Shown here piece by piece: positions 46,670-56,325 of a DNA stretch of 64,000 nt. Numbering within the stretch: the stretch's first letter is position 1; every line of letters starts with the position of its first letter. The notes under the pieces are model-generated. The model searched no databases and was not told the origin of the DNA. It saw nothing but the letters and a program-made list of their open reading frames with translations. A program made the position numbers and the translations under genes. Origin of the DNA: Cyclobacterium marinum DSM 745 (GTDB taxonomy: Bacteria > Bacteroidota > Bacteroidia > Cytophagales > Cyclobacteriaceae); the NCBI RefSeq assembly GCF_000222485.1, contig NC_015914.1:5810001-5874000 (forward strand), read 5' to 3'.

Positions 46670-47455
46670 ATGGATATCAGCGTAATTAAAATCGGGGGAA
46701 ATGTAATTGACCATCAGGAAAACTGTTCAGCATTTCTTAAGTTATTTGCTCATTTCCCCGGAGTAAAAATACTTGTACATGGAGGCGGTGTATTGGCTAG
46801 CCGTTTGGGTAGTTCATTGGGCATCAAACCTAATATGCACAATGGCAGAAGGATTACAGACAAGGAAACCTTGGACGTCGTGACCATGGTATATGCTGGA
46901 CTGATCAATAAAAACTTGGTAGCTGAACTTCAATCCTATGGTCAAAATGCCATCGGACTTACCGGAGCCGATGGCAATGCCATCACTTCTATTAAAAGGC
47001 CTATTAAGGAAGTCGACTTTGGTTTTGTTGGGGATGTTACAAAAGTAAACACCTCATTATTAGAAACCTTATTGGAACAAAATATCGCACCGGTATTTTC
47101 CGCCATCACTCATGACAACAAAGGGCAATTGCTAAACACCAATGCAGATACCATCGCCTCTGAATTGGCTACAGCATTGGCTACCAAACACAAGGTTGGG
47201 CTCTACTTTTGCTTTGATAAAAAAGGGGTACTTATGGATGCTGACAAACCTGAATCTTTGGTCCCGTTGATCAATGAAGATATTTTTAAAAAATTACTTG
47301 AAGAAAAGGTGATCCATTCCGGAATGATTCCAAAATTGGAAAATGCTCTCAATGCATTGAACAAAGGTGTGGCCAATGTTTGGATGGGTTTACCCGAAAA
47401 CTTATTGTTGGCTGCCAAAGGAGAAGAGGCCGGAACCATCATCAAACCTTTGTAA
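46670..47455 (+). CDS. argB: Acylglutamate kinase ArgB
   Basis: The amino-acid-kinase fold is clear: VIKIGGNVIDHQENC at the N-terminus, VHGGGVLASRLGSSLG, IGLTGADGNAITS and LNTNADTIASELATALA. The 261-aa length is typical of the family. It phosphorylates the acylated glutamate, the usual arginine feedback step. In the middle of the operon it lies 12 bp after argF' and 41 bp before the deacylase gene. An N-terminal extension, often linked to arginine-sensitive hexameric kinases, is not present. Confidence 0.93.
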   Translation: MDISVIKIGGNVIDHQENCSAFLKLFAHFPGVKILVHGGGVLASRLGSSLGIKPNMHNGRRITDKETLDVVTMVYAGLINKNLVAELQSYGQNAIGLTGADGNAITSIKRPIKEVDFGFVGDVTKVNTSLLETLLEQNIAPVFSAITHDNKGQLLNTNADTIASELATALATKHKVGLYFCFDKKGVLMDADKPESLVPLINEDIFKKLLEEKVIHSGMIPKLENALNALNKGVANVWMGLPENLLLAAKGEEAGTIIKPL

Positions 47456-47496
47456 ATTAATCTTAGAACAGCCTTTACCCCTTTATTAATAAAAAA

Positions 47497-48582
47497 TTGG
47501 AAGATTTAGCAAAATTAAAAATTGAGGCGATTGAATTACTTAAGGGCCTTATCAGTACCCCATCGCTAAGTAAAGCAGAGGATAAAACCGCTGAACTCAT
47601 CGCAGAATTTTTCTTTAAAAAAGGAATTGAAACGCATAGAAAAGGGAACAATATATGGGCCTATAATAAGCAATTTGATGATTCCTTGCCAACAATTTTG
47701 CTGAATTCGCATCATGACACCGTAAAACCCAACCGTGGTTATACCATTGACCCACACACACCTTTAGTAAAGGAGGGAAAGTTATTTGGTTTGGGATCGA
47801 ATGATGCAGGTGGTTGCTTGGTTAGCCTAATGGCTACTTTTGCATTTTACTATGATCAAACTATACCTGTAAACCTTGTGCTTGTGGCTTCTGCAGAAGA
47901 AGAAATAAGTGGTCGAGGAGGTATTGAATCTGTTCTCAGTGAACTTCCAGATTTAGAAGTTGCCATTGTAGGTGAACCAACCTTACTAAAGATGGCCGTT
48001 GCAGAAAAGGGGCTAATGGTTATAGATGCCGTGATCAGTGGTGTAGCAGGCCATGCTGCCCGTGAAGAAGGTACCAATGCAATCTATGAAAGTCTTGAAG
48101 ATTTATTAACGATTAGAGATTTCAAATTCAAAAAAGAGTCCCCATTCTTAGGGCCAAATAAGGTTTCGGCCACCATCATCACGGCCGGAAGTCAACACAA
48201 TGTGGTTCCCGACAAGTGCACCTATACGCTCGATGTTCGGGTAACTGATGCCTATACTTTGGAAGAAGCTTTTGCTGAATTAAAAAGCAATTTAAAAGCC
48301 GAACTAACCCCTAGGTCACTACGATTAAATTCTTCTTCCATTAAGGAGGACCATCCTATGGTAAGCACTGCAAAAGAGATGGGGTTAGAATTATACGGTA
48401 GCCCCACATTATCGGATCAGGCATTAATTCCTTTTCCTTCTGTAAAAATCGGACCCGGTGATTCTGCAAGGTCTCATACAGCAGATGAGTTTATTTTCGT
48501 TGAAGAAATTAAGGAGGGAATATCATTATATGTATCACTCTTGAAAAACTATTTTTCAAATACCAAAAGAAACACCCAATGA
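47497..48582 (+). CDS. argE: M20 family deacylase (ArgE-like)
   Basis: The zinc-peptidase motifs are LLNSHHDTVKPNRG, FGLGSNDAGGCLVS, LVASAEEEISGRGG and a terminal GPGDSARSHTADEFI; the dimerisation domain starts at GVAGHAAREEGTNA. The start is a TTG at 47497 because no upstream in-frame ATG exists and the frame has no earlier Met near the N-terminus; translation from TTG gives EDLAKLKIEAIELL. In this pathway it should remove the acyl group from acyl-citrulline. The stop overlaps the argH start (ATGA). Confidence 0.9.
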   Translation: MEDLAKLKIEAIELLKGLISTPSLSKAEDKTAELIAEFFFKKGIETHRKGNNIWAYNKQFDDSLPTILLNSHHDTVKPNRGYTIDPHTPLVKEGKLFGLGSNDAGGCLVSLMATFAFYYDQTIPVNLVLVASAEEEISGRGGIESVLSELPDLEVAIVGEPTLLKMAVAEKGLMVIDAVISGVAGHAAREEGTNAIYESLEDLLTIRDFKFKKESPFLGPNKVSATIITAGSQHNVVPDKCTYTLDVRVTDAYTLEEAFAELKSNLKAELTPRSLRLNSSSIKEDHPMVSTAKEMGLELYGSPTLSDQALIPFPSVKIGPGDSARSHTADEFIFVEEIKEGISLYVSLLKNYFSNTKRNTQ

Positions 48583-49907
48583 AACTTTGGCAAAAAGATA
48601 AAACCAGTAAAAAAGAAGTAGAAACTTTTACCATAGGCCGAGATCCTGAATTTGATATTTTACTTGCCCCATTTGATGTTACAGGATCCATGGCTCATGC
48701 CACCATGTTGGCATCCATTGGGTTGCTAACCCACAATGAGTTGGAAGTATTGAAAAAAGGCTTAACAGAAATCCGTGATGAGATTGCAGAAGGAAAGTTT
48801 AGCATAGCTCCCGGGGTAGAAGATGTACACAGTCAAGTGGAGTTTTTGCTTACAGAGCGGTATGGAGATGTAGGGAAAAAATTACATAGCGGAAGATCCA
48901 GAAATGACCAAGTTTTGGTGGATTTAAAGCTTTATTATAGAAAGGCAATAAAAGAGACAGTAACCGAAATAGAAAATCTATTCAATTTACTAACCCAGCT
49001 AGCCGAAAAACACAAAGATGACTTAATGCCGGGTTATACCCATACCCAATTGGCTATGCCTTCCTCTTTTGGATTATGGTTTGGCTCATTGGCTGAAGGT
49101 TTGGCAGAAGATATGGAACTATGGCAAACGGCTTATCGCCTGTCTAACAGAAACCCCTTAGGTTCAGCTGCAGGATACGGTAGTTCTTTTCCTCTTAACA
49201 GAACAATGACCACAGAACTTCTAGGTTTTGGGGACATGCATTACAATGTGATCAATGCTCAAAATAGTAGAGGGAAAACAGAAAAAACATTATCATTTGC
49301 AATGGCAGGTACTGCCGGCACTCTCAACCGCTTGGCTACAGATGCGATTATGTTTATGAACCAACATTTTGGATTCATAAGTTTTCCTGATGAGCTAACC
49401 ACAGGTTCTAGCATTATGCCACATAAAAAGAACCCTGATGTATTTGAATTAATCCGTGCAAAGACCAATCAAATCCAAAGTTACCCTCAGCAAATCATGA
49501 TGTTGCTTACAAACCTGAGTACCGGTTACCACAGAGACTTACAATTGCTCAAGGAGACCACCTTTCCTGCTTTTGAACAACTGAATGATTGTTTGAAAAT
49601 AACTCAATTGATGCTTGAAAACATCAGCATCAAAAAGGATCTTTTGGATGATAAATTTTATGCATATTTATTTAGTGTAGAAGAAGTCAACAGGTTGGTA
49701 TTGGAAGGTATGCCATTTAGAGATGCCTACAAAAAAGTGGGAATGGATATTGAAAAAGGGGATTTTACTCCGGGTAAAAAAATCAAACACAGCCATGAAG
49801 GCAGCATTGGACAACTTTGTTTGCCTGCTATCAAAAATAAAATGGAAAAATCAAAGGTAAACTTTGAAGAAGCGGAAAAAGCTGAAGAAAAGCTTTGGAC
49901 AATATAA
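48579..49907 (+). CDS. argH: Argininosuccinate lyase
   Basis: The fumarase-superfamily signature TGSSIMPHKKNPDVFELIRAKT is present, with upstream motifs GVEDVHSQVEFLL, LHSGRSRNDQVLVD and GYTHTQLAMPSSFGLWF. The 442-aa length is ordinary. It splits argininosuccinate into arginine and fumarate. The start overlaps the argE-like stop by 4 bp (ATGA), and it ends 3 bp before the end of the convergent small gene. It closes the arginine operon. Confidence 0.95.
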   Translation: MKLWQKDKTSKKEVETFTIGRDPEFDILLAPFDVTGSMAHATMLASIGLLTHNELEVLKKGLTEIRDEIAEGKFSIAPGVEDVHSQVEFLLTERYGDVGKKLHSGRSRNDQVLVDLKLYYRKAIKETVTEIENLFNLLTQLAEKHKDDLMPGYTHTQLAMPSSFGLWFGSLAEGLAEDMELWQTAYRLSNRNPLGSAAGYGSSFPLNRTMTTELLGFGDMHYNVINAQNSRGKTEKTLSFAMAGTAGTLNRLATDAIMFMNQHFGFISFPDELTTGSSIMPHKKNPDVFELIRAKTNQIQSYPQQIMMLLTNLSTGYHRDLQLLKETTFPAFEQLNDCLKITQLMLENISIKKDLLDDKFYAYLFSVEEVNRLVLEGMPFRDAYKKVGMDIEKGDFTPGKKIKHSHEGSIGQLCLPAIKNKMEKSKVNFEEAEKAEEKLWTI

Positions 49908-49910
49908 GAA

Positions 49911-50132
49911 TCAAATAGAGTCTTGAATGATGTAAACCATCATTGAAGCAAGTAGGTACCCTCCAAGAAAAGAGAAAAAATAAGGCCATGTCAAATCATA
50001 ATGTTTGTACATGGCATTTTTCGTTTTATGGGTAAAATTACTAATTCTTTTAAGTGGTTTTACAGGAAAAAAGGAAAGGAATAACAAACCATAACAAATG
50101 GTGAAGATTAACAAGGTGACAAGTGTCTGCAT
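49911..50132 (-). CDS. Small two-span membrane protein (73 aa)
   Basis: Two hydrophobic helices are visible (LVTLLIFTICYGLLFLSFF near the N-terminus and FFSFLGGYLLASMMVYII near the C-terminus) joined by a basic cytosolic loop with KPLKRISNFTHKTKN. The ATG at 50132 is well placed, and the frame is convergent with argH with a 3-bp gap. I do not know the family. The topology and sharp helix boundaries favour a real small inner-membrane protein over a chance frame. Confidence 0.65.
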   Translation of the reverse strand: MQTLVTLLIFTICYGLLFLSFFPVKPLKRISNFTHKTKNAMYKHYDLTWPYFFSFLGGYLLASMMVYIIQDSI

Positions 50133-50248
50133 AACTCACTGGATTAAATGCAAATATAAAGTCTTAAATATAGCCTACAAACGATCATGCAGATTAATTT
50201 TAAGCAATTTACTCGGAGAAAATGGGTAATTAAAATTTTAAAACAGGA

Positions 50249-51529
50249 TTAACGTTTCAGCGTAAAAATATTAAAAAAATCGAATCTCCTATCACGTTTT
50301 TTAAATTTATATTTCATTTTTGCATAGGTATAATTAGGGATAATTCGAAAGGAAAGTAAAATGGCTACTGTCATCAATATCCCTGAGCTAATGAAAACAT
50401 ACTGGAAATCATATCCTGCATCTACGATAACACCATAAATAGCCGGTCCTATGGCTGAACTTAGCACCATTATAGAGGCAAATATGCTTCTTACCTTACC
50501 TATATAAGTTGTGCCAAAAAGTTCCACTTGCAAAGCAGACATGATAGAATTACCTACACCTGCAGAAGCTCCCATCAAAATCATATAGGGGAAAATCACC
50601 AATGGATTGTCCACCTTCCAAATAAAAATAATGGCGATTAGAAAAGGGATAAGATAATAAGGAAAAAAAGTCCTTGCTGAATACTTGTCGATCAAAGGTC
50701 CTGAAAACAAAATTGCAATAGACCCTGCGATGGCATAAAATGTAAGCCCTACAGCCATCCATTCCAGACTCCATCCCTTATAGTCTGCAATTGCAAATTG
50801 ATAGAAGAACAGGCCGGTTACAATAAAAGCCAAGACAAATAAATTGGGAGCCAAGATCCAAAAACTTTTAGATTTCATAATTTCCCACTGAGAGATTTCC
50901 TTCTTTGGCTCAGAATCATTGCTTCCCACTGATTCTTCATAAATTACGAGCTTTTTCTCATCAATAAAAAAGTACAAATACAAAGGCACCAGAATAAGCA
51001 CAATCAGCGCATTGACCAAAAGAGATTGTCTCCATCCGAAAACATTAATTAGTGCCACCACAATGATAGGAAGTGCAGCTTGACCAAAAGGATGCCCTAA
51101 AGAGGCCATGCTTATGGCTTTTCCCCTTCCTTTAACAAAGTATTTGGACATGGAAGTTATCGCGATATGACTAAACAATCCTTGCCCTGCTATCCTTAAA
51201 CCAAAAAAAGCTACCGGCAATAAATACCAATACTGATTGTAACTCATCAAAATCATGGATAGAATAAATACCACTGTGGTAAGCAAGGTATACTTCACCA
51301 GGCTTACTTTATCTATGTACTTGCCTACCTGTGGCAGAATAAAGGCACTAGCGATTGTGGCAATCATATAATAAACACTTATTTGTGCATTTTGAAGAGA
51401 AAACTCTTCTATCAAATAAGGTACATAAAGCGCCAATAAGTAGGTTTGACCATACCCTGAAAGACAAGTCATCAGCAAGCCAAAAATCAATAACTTTTTG
51501 TTCTCAAATACAAAACTCCAATAACTCAT
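50249..51529 (-). CDS. Major facilitator superfamily (MFS) transporter
   Basis: About 12 hydrophobic segments cover the 426-aa protein. The first helix region (FGLLMTCLSGYGQTYLLALYVPYLIEEF) and the paired-helix pattern with a cytosolic loop (residues 190-220, acidic, SNDSEPKKE) fit an MFS protein of the oxalate/formate or monocarboxylate type. The ATG at 51529 is preferred over a TTG three codons earlier. The substrate is unknown and no metabolic neighbour suggests one. It lies between two small membrane protein genes. Confidence 0.88.
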   Translation of the reverse strand: MSYWSFVFENKKLLIFGLLMTCLSGYGQTYLLALYVPYLIEEFSLQNAQISVYYMIATIASAFILPQVGKYIDKVSLVKYTLLTTVVFILSMILMSYNQYWYLLPVAFFGLRIAGQGLFSHIAITSMSKYFVKGRGKAISMASLGHPFGQAALPIIVVALINVFGWRQSLLVNALIVLILVPLYLYFFIDEKKLVIYEESVGSNDSEPKKEISQWEIMKSKSFWILAPNLFVLAFIVTGLFFYQFAIADYKGWSLEWMAVGLTFYAIAGSIAILFSGPLIDKYSARTFFPYYLIPFLIAIIFIWKVDNPLVIFPYMILMGASAGVGNSIMSALQVELFGTTYIGKVRSIFASIMVLSSAIGPAIYGVIVDAGYDFQYVFISSGILMTVAILLSFRIIPNYTYAKMKYKFKKRDRRFDFFNIFTLKR

Positions 51530-51834
51530 CTCAGGCAATTATTTTAAAGTAGAAAAATTCAAGCGGTCGGGTGTGCAAGCATGCTTATGAATCCCAAAAT
51601 TAAGTAATTAATTAGGTTTTAAAACCAATGAACCGAATGAAAATAAGATATATGCAAAATATAAATTTATAATAACCCAAATTGTTGGCAAAAAGGTAAT
51701 ATTATCCAAGTTTTAAAATTGTATAGCTCAACTAAGGGTAAGAGAATAATTAGCACAAAGCCACATAAAACTAATGGAATAATCGCTTTTTTTTACTTAT
51801 TTAGCCTTTTTAAACAAAGAAAATCAAAAGCATC
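51530..51834. other. Intergenic spacer
   Basis: This 305-bp AT-rich divergent spacer should carry promoters for the leftward MFS gene and the rightward cytochrome-b-like gene. I saw no repeat, hairpin or coding pattern worth naming. Confidence 0.6.
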
Positions 51835-52266
51835 ATGACTACCGGATTTCAGCATCTTCATTCATTTCTGGCCTACATCGTTTTGGCAGGTATAATATTC
51901 AGTTTTATTTCTGCACTTATCGGTGCATTGAGTGGCAAAGAGTTTACTGAAAAAGACCGTAAATTTGGATTAATAGGAATGATTTTAGCTCACATTCAAT
52001 TATTGGTAGGTATAGGAGTTTATTTTTTAAGCCCCCTCGGATTATCGAATCTAAGTGGTGAAACCATGGGTGATTCCATGAGTAGATTGTACGCCCTTGA
52101 ACACCCACTAATCAATATTATTGCCATAGCACTAATTACAATAGGCTATAGCAGGGCTAAGAAATTAACAGAAAGTAAGAGTAGGTTTAGAAGCATTTAT
52201 ATGTTTTATGGAATAGCTTTCGTAATGATATTAAGTAGAATCCCATGGGATGCTTGGTTAAATTAA
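51835..52266 (+). CDS. Four-span membrane protein, possible cytochrome-b-like heme protein
   Basis: The 143-aa protein has four hydrophobic helices and conserved-looking helix His residues: FQHLHSFLAYIVL (helix 1), LAHIQLLVGIGVYF (helix 2) and ALEHPLINIIAIAL (helix 3). Such spaced His residues could ligate b-type heme. Similar Bacteroidetes proteins are often labelled cytochrome b by similarity without experiment. The next gene (DUF3820-like) starts 12 bp later. The heme role is inferred. Confidence 0.7.
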   Translation: MTTGFQHLHSFLAYIVLAGIIFSFISALIGALSGKEFTEKDRKFGLIGMILAHIQLLVGIGVYFLSPLGLSNLSGETMGDSMSRLYALEHPLINIIAIALITIGYSRAKKLTESKSRFRSIYMFYGIAFVMILSRIPWDAWLN

Positions 52267-52278
52267 TTGACTAGCCCA

Positions 52279-52491
52279 ATGGATAAAAATATACTTTTAG
52301 ATCTCGTATCTAAAAAAATGCCCTTTGGAAAGTACAAAGACAGGTTAATTTGTGATGTGCCTGAACATTATTTAATCTGGTTTAAAAGGAACGGCTTTCC
52401 AAAGGGCAAATTAGGAATGTGGCTAGAAACAATGTATGAAATCCGTGTCAATGGACTTGAATACCTTCTAGACCCGCTCAAAAAATCCTAA
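52279..52491 (+). CDS. DUF3820 family small protein
   Basis: The core MPFGKYKDRLICDVPEHYLIWF is the DUF3820 hallmark (MPFGKxKGxxIxxLPxxYLxWF), followed by a GKLGMWLETMYEIRVNG segment. I use the ATG at 52279 because the upstream TTG at 52267 lies next to the previous stop. The protein is 70 aa and cytosolic. The family is widespread, often fused to or near exonucleases, and of unknown role. It is co-directional with the membrane gene before it and a TonB receptor after it. Confidence 0.85.
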   Translation: MDKNILLDLVSKKMPFGKYKDRLICDVPEHYLIWFKRNGFPKGKLGMWLETMYEIRVNGLEYLLDPLKKS

Positions 52492-52587
52492 CTAAGAATA
52501 AGTCAATCTTTGCCATTATGTTGCAATTATTGTTTGATAAGGATACCTTTGTTGTGAAAAAGTATTCCAATCATTCAATATACAATA

Positions 52588-54966
52588 GTGAGATTTATTT
52601 TTCTCCCAATTTTCGTACTGCTAACCTTTGGCGATTCCTTCCTCTTTGCACAAGCTAGCCCAAGATTTACTATCAGTGGTTACATTACAGATCCCTCCGG
52701 AGAAGCTTTGATGGCTACCATCCTTATTCATGAACTTGGATCAGGGGACTATGCCGATGAAAATGGACATTTTGAATTGAACAACCTAAATCCGGGTAAT
52801 TACCACCTTCATATTTCCCATTTAGGATACAAATCTATTACCCAAACCGTACACTTGGAAAACAAGGATTTGGAATTTAACTGGGTAATGGAACCTTCAG
52901 CCATTACTCTTCAATCCCTGACCATTGAGGCCAACCCCTTTAAAAACGGACCTGTGGAACAGTCTCAAACAATCGATGTAATTGATAGAAATTTCATTGA
53001 AAAGAACAACTCTGGTACCTTTTCTAATGCGTTGGCAAAGTTGCCGGGTATCAGCACCATAAATACAGGGGTTGGAATTAGTAAGCCTGTGATTAGGGGT
53101 ATGAGTTCCAATAGAATTCAAGTAAACGACAGGGGAATCAAACAAGAGGGCCAACAATGGGGTGCCGATCATGGCTTAGAAATAGATCCCTTTGATGTGG
53201 ACCGAGTTGAAATAGTAAAAGGCCCGGCCTCATTGATATATGGATCAGATGGAATGTCAGGAGTAATTAACATTTCTCCGGCACCTTTACCTATGGAAGG
53301 CGAAATTAGAGGGCATTTGATCAATAGTTATCAAACAAATAATGCCATGAGAAGCCATTCTGCCATGGTAGAAGGAAATGAAGATGGCTTCATATTTAAA
53401 GGAAGGGTAACATTTCAAGATTATCAAGATTATAGGGTTCCTGCTGATGAATTTACTTATGCCGGGTATGTTTTGCCCGTCTATGATAATCGACTAAAAA
53501 ATACAGCTGGAAAGGAGCGACACTTTTCTTTTATGACCGGGATACGTAAAAATTGGGGGAAATCCACCCTTACAGTAAGTAGGTTTGGCCAACAAGCGGG
53601 TCTATTTACAGGAGCAGTAGGAATACCAAGTAGTTATAATTTAAGGCACAATGGAGATTATAGCAATATAGAATTACCAAACCAAGATAACTCCCATCTT
53701 AAAATAATTTCTAATACAACCATTCAACTGAATAAAAATTGGTTGGAAATCGACTTGGCCTATCAGCGGAATGTTCGACAAGAAAATTCCTTACCCCATG
53801 CACATGGAATTAACTCCTCAGAATATGGAAATCTTGCTTTAGGCCTTTATCTGGATACTTATACCGCAAACTTGAGGTATAACCGACAGGTAAATGAAAA
53901 ACAACAGGTGATAATTGGCTTTCAATCCAGCCTGATGAACAATGATTTTAGTGGTTTTGAATTTCTTTTGCCTGAATTTCAATCAAAATCTGCCGGGATT
54001 TTTTATTTCCATGAATACCGTGTGAAAGAAAATTTCATTCTCAATGCAGGGCTTAGGCTAGACATTGCTCAACATCAAATTGAATCGCACTCTCAACCTA
54101 TCTATAACAGTTCCGGAGAAGCTACGGGGAATGAAATTCTGAGAAATCCGGAAATTGACCGCAACTATTCTAACCTTAGTGGTTCCACCGGTTTTTCATG
54201 GATCTTCAGTAGAAAAAGTAACTTGAAATTTAACCTAGGCAGTAGTTACAGAATTCCAACGCCTATAGAATTGGCAACCAACGGGATTCACCATGGGAAT
54301 TTTAGACATGAATTAGGAAATAGCTCTTTAGAAAGTGAACGTAGTTTTCAAGGGGATTTAAACTACACCTATTCCAAAGAGAATATATTGATTGGGATCA
54401 GCCCTTATTTCGCCTATTATAATAATTACATTTACCTTTCCCCTACTGCCGAATTTTCCACCTTACCGGGCGCCGGCACACTCTGGGAATACAGACAAAA
54501 CAATGCGATTTTTGCAGGAGGAGAAATTAAATTTCACTGGTCTATATCCCCTGCTTTACAATCCACAATTGCTGCAGAATACGTTTATAACCAAAACCTA
54601 GATACAAGTTTGCCCCTTCCTCTTACCCCTCCTGCAAGTATATTAACCGGTATTGAGTGGAAATTACCCTTAGAGACCTTTTGGTTGGATAACAATACTT
54701 TATATGTTGAGTACCGCCAAGTAGCTGCACAAAACAGGGTAGACAGAAATGAGAGAGTTACTGAGGGATATGGGCTATTAGAGGCCGGTCTAGGTTTAGA
54801 ATTTCAGCTTGGGAAGCAAATGCTTAAACTACGCATAAGTGGACAAAATTTACTCAATGAATATTACTTTAATCATTTGAGCAGATACAGATTATTAAAC
54901 TTACCGGAACAAGGGAGAAATTTTAATATCAACCTTAAAATCCCTTTTCAAATAAAAAATCAGTAA
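52588..54966 (+). CDS. TonB-dependent outer-membrane receptor, probable metal uptake
   Basis: The start is GTG at 52588, giving the signal peptide FIFLPIFVLLTFGDSFLFAQ. Next comes a carboxypeptidase-like regulatory domain (FTISGYITDPSGEALMATILI), then the plug (GTFSNALAKLPGIS, KGPASLIYGSDGMSGVINI) and a beta-barrel ending at QGRNFNINLKIPFQ. The plug, the barrel and the LPHAHG loop resemble ZnuD-like receptors. The very next gene codes for a His/Asp-rich lipoprotein (93 bp later), so zinc or another divalent metal is the likely cargo. That link is inferred from context. Confidence 0.88.
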   Translation: MRFIFLPIFVLLTFGDSFLFAQASPRFTISGYITDPSGEALMATILIHELGSGDYADENGHFELNNLNPGNYHLHISHLGYKSITQTVHLENKDLEFNWVMEPSAITLQSLTIEANPFKNGPVEQSQTIDVIDRNFIEKNNSGTFSNALAKLPGISTINTGVGISKPVIRGMSSNRIQVNDRGIKQEGQQWGADHGLEIDPFDVDRVEIVKGPASLIYGSDGMSGVINISPAPLPMEGEIRGHLINSYQTNNAMRSHSAMVEGNEDGFIFKGRVTFQDYQDYRVPADEFTYAGYVLPVYDNRLKNTAGKERHFSFMTGIRKNWGKSTLTVSRFGQQAGLFTGAVGIPSSYNLRHNGDYSNIELPNQDNSHLKIISNTTIQLNKNWLEIDLAYQRNVRQENSLPHAHGINSSEYGNLALGLYLDTYTANLRYNRQVNEKQQVIIGFQSSLMNNDFSGFEFLLPEFQSKSAGIFYFHEYRVKENFILNAGLRLDIAQHQIESHSQPIYNSSGEATGNEILRNPEIDRNYSNLSGSTGFSWIFSRKSNLKFNLGSSYRIPTPIELATNGIHHGNFRHELGNSSLESERSFQGDLNYTYSKENILIGISPYFAYYNNYIYLSPTAEFSTLPGAGTLWEYRQNNAIFAGGEIKFHWSISPALQSTIAAEYVYNQNLDTSLPLPLTPPASILTGIEWKLPLETFWLDNNTLYVEYRQVAAQNRVDRNERVTEGYGLLEAGLGLEFQLGKQMLKLRISGQNLLNEYYFNHLSRYRLLNLPEQGRNFNINLKIPFQIKNQ

Positions 54967-55059
54967 GATTGAACCCCTATCCACGTTAATCCGTTATTAA
55001 CCATATACAATTGCAACACTCGTGCAATTACAATATTATTGTATCTTAAAATATTATAG

Positions 55060-56016
55060 ATGAAATCAACCAACATTCTAATAGCATGCATTTTAGCTAT
55101 TGGTATTTCCTCGTGTGAAAACACCTCTGAAGATCCCCAAGACTTAGAAGCACCAATCATTGACCATGCATCATCAACGGATGAAATCAGTCCTGACCAT
55201 GGTGAAGTTTTTACAGAAATGATGAACCATATCCCGGTAAGCTTTTCTGTTGAAGACCCTTCAGGTATAGGGCAAATAAAGGTCAATGTTCATGCGAATT
55301 TTGATGGCCACAGCCATGCAAGGGTCCTGACGAATTTTGAAACACTAGCCATCGATGATATATATGCAGTAGATGCAAGTAACCCTGATTTTCAATTTCC
55401 TGAAAATTCAACCAGGGTAGAGGTAGGAACTGAAGCAACAGATATATATTGGTCGGGAGATAACTCTAGACTTGGCGGTCCAGTTTTGGCAGGTATGTAT
55501 GATTTTTCTATCACAGCAACTGATATTTATGGAAACCAAACCACTTTTGCAGATGGATCAAGTTATTTGACCACAATTCACATTAGAACTGAATACGCAC
55601 CAAAGGTTACTGTAAGCAATCTTAATGATGGAGAATTAGTTGGAACATTGGGAGAGTCCCTTACTGTAACCGGTGAAATTAGTAAACCTGATCACGAACT
55701 TAGTGGAGATCTGGCATTTATCTGGATTAAACTAGGAGAAGAAGATGAGGACCACGATCATGATCACGATGAAGAAAATAGCAGAATCAGTAATGATGAA
55801 TATGTTTTTGATAAAATGTGGGGAAGTTCACAGTGGATTGCAGAGGGTACTGGAGCAGATTTGCCGGACACACAAAATATAGACCTGTCTACCCTCCTTT
55901 CAGGTGATAATAAAATTATACTTCCTGAAAGTGGTGATCATTTGGATTTGACAATAAGAGCAGAAGATGTCAATGGAAATACCATTGAAAAAACATATGA
56001 GGTACATATGGATTAA
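55060..56016 (+). CDS. DUF4625-type His-rich lipoprotein
   Basis: A lipoprotein signal (LIACILAIGISSC-EN) leads into Ig-like DUF4625 repeats (VSFSVEDPSGIGQIKVNVHANFD, then the second unit near residue 185). A His/Asp-rich metal-binding stretch is visible at about residue 230 (EDEDHDHDHDEENS), with further His pairs near the N-terminus (IDHASS, FDGHSHARV). It follows the TonB receptor and is closed by an intrinsic terminator. It probably binds metal at the cell surface and delivers it to the receptor. Confidence 0.83.
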   Translation: MKSTNILIACILAIGISSCENTSEDPQDLEAPIIDHASSTDEISPDHGEVFTEMMNHIPVSFSVEDPSGIGQIKVNVHANFDGHSHARVLTNFETLAIDDIYAVDASNPDFQFPENSTRVEVGTEATDIYWSGDNSRLGGPVLAGMYDFSITATDIYGNQTTFADGSSYLTTIHIRTEYAPKVTVSNLNDGELVGTLGESLTVTGEISKPDHELSGDLAFIWIKLGEEDEDHDHDHDEENSRISNDEYVFDKMWGSSQWIAEGTGADLPDTQNIDLSTLLSGDNKIILPESGDHLDLTIRAEDVNGNTIEKTYEVHMD

Positions 56017-56041
56017 TTAAAAAAATCAAGACATTGACAGG

Positions 56042-56076
56042 AAAGCATATTGGCAACAATATGCTTTTTTGTTTAT
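56042..56076 (+). terminator. Rho-independent terminator of the receptor/lipoprotein operon
   Basis: A perfect 11-bp stem AAAGCATATTG/CAATATGCTTT with a GCAA tetraloop is followed by TTTGTTTATT. It lies 26 bp past the lipoprotein stop codon. Confidence 0.92.
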
Positions 56077-56151
56077 TCAATTGAAATCAATTATAAACAT
56101 AAATAAAATTGATCATCAAAATATAAATTAGCATCACCCTATACCATAAAC

Positions 56152-56325
56152 TTACTTCAATTCAAGTCTCACTTGATCAACCAGCAAATTTTGGGCTTGA
56201 ATAAAAAGATTTTCGATCTTTTTAATTTTTTCATCACTTCTATCTCCACTATTAAAAAGCGAATCATTGAAGCTCAGAATACAGAAAAATAAAATAATTG
56301 CGATATATTTAAAAGAAAGTTTCAT
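56152..56325 (-). CDS. Small exported or membrane-anchored protein (57 aa)
   Basis: The frame runs from ATG 56325 to TAA at 56152. It starts with a secretory or membrane helix (MKLSFKYIAIILFFCILSF) and continues as a charged amphipathic helix (DEKIKKIENLFIQAQNLL). Codon use is ordinary for the genome. No family is known, and it is too short for usual gene calling. It faces the terminator of the lipoprotein operon from the other side. The second helix could form a coiled coil. Confidence 0.55.
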   Translation of the reverse strand: MKLSFKYIAIILFFCILSFNDSLFNSGDRSDEKIKKIENLFIQAQNLLVDQVRLELK

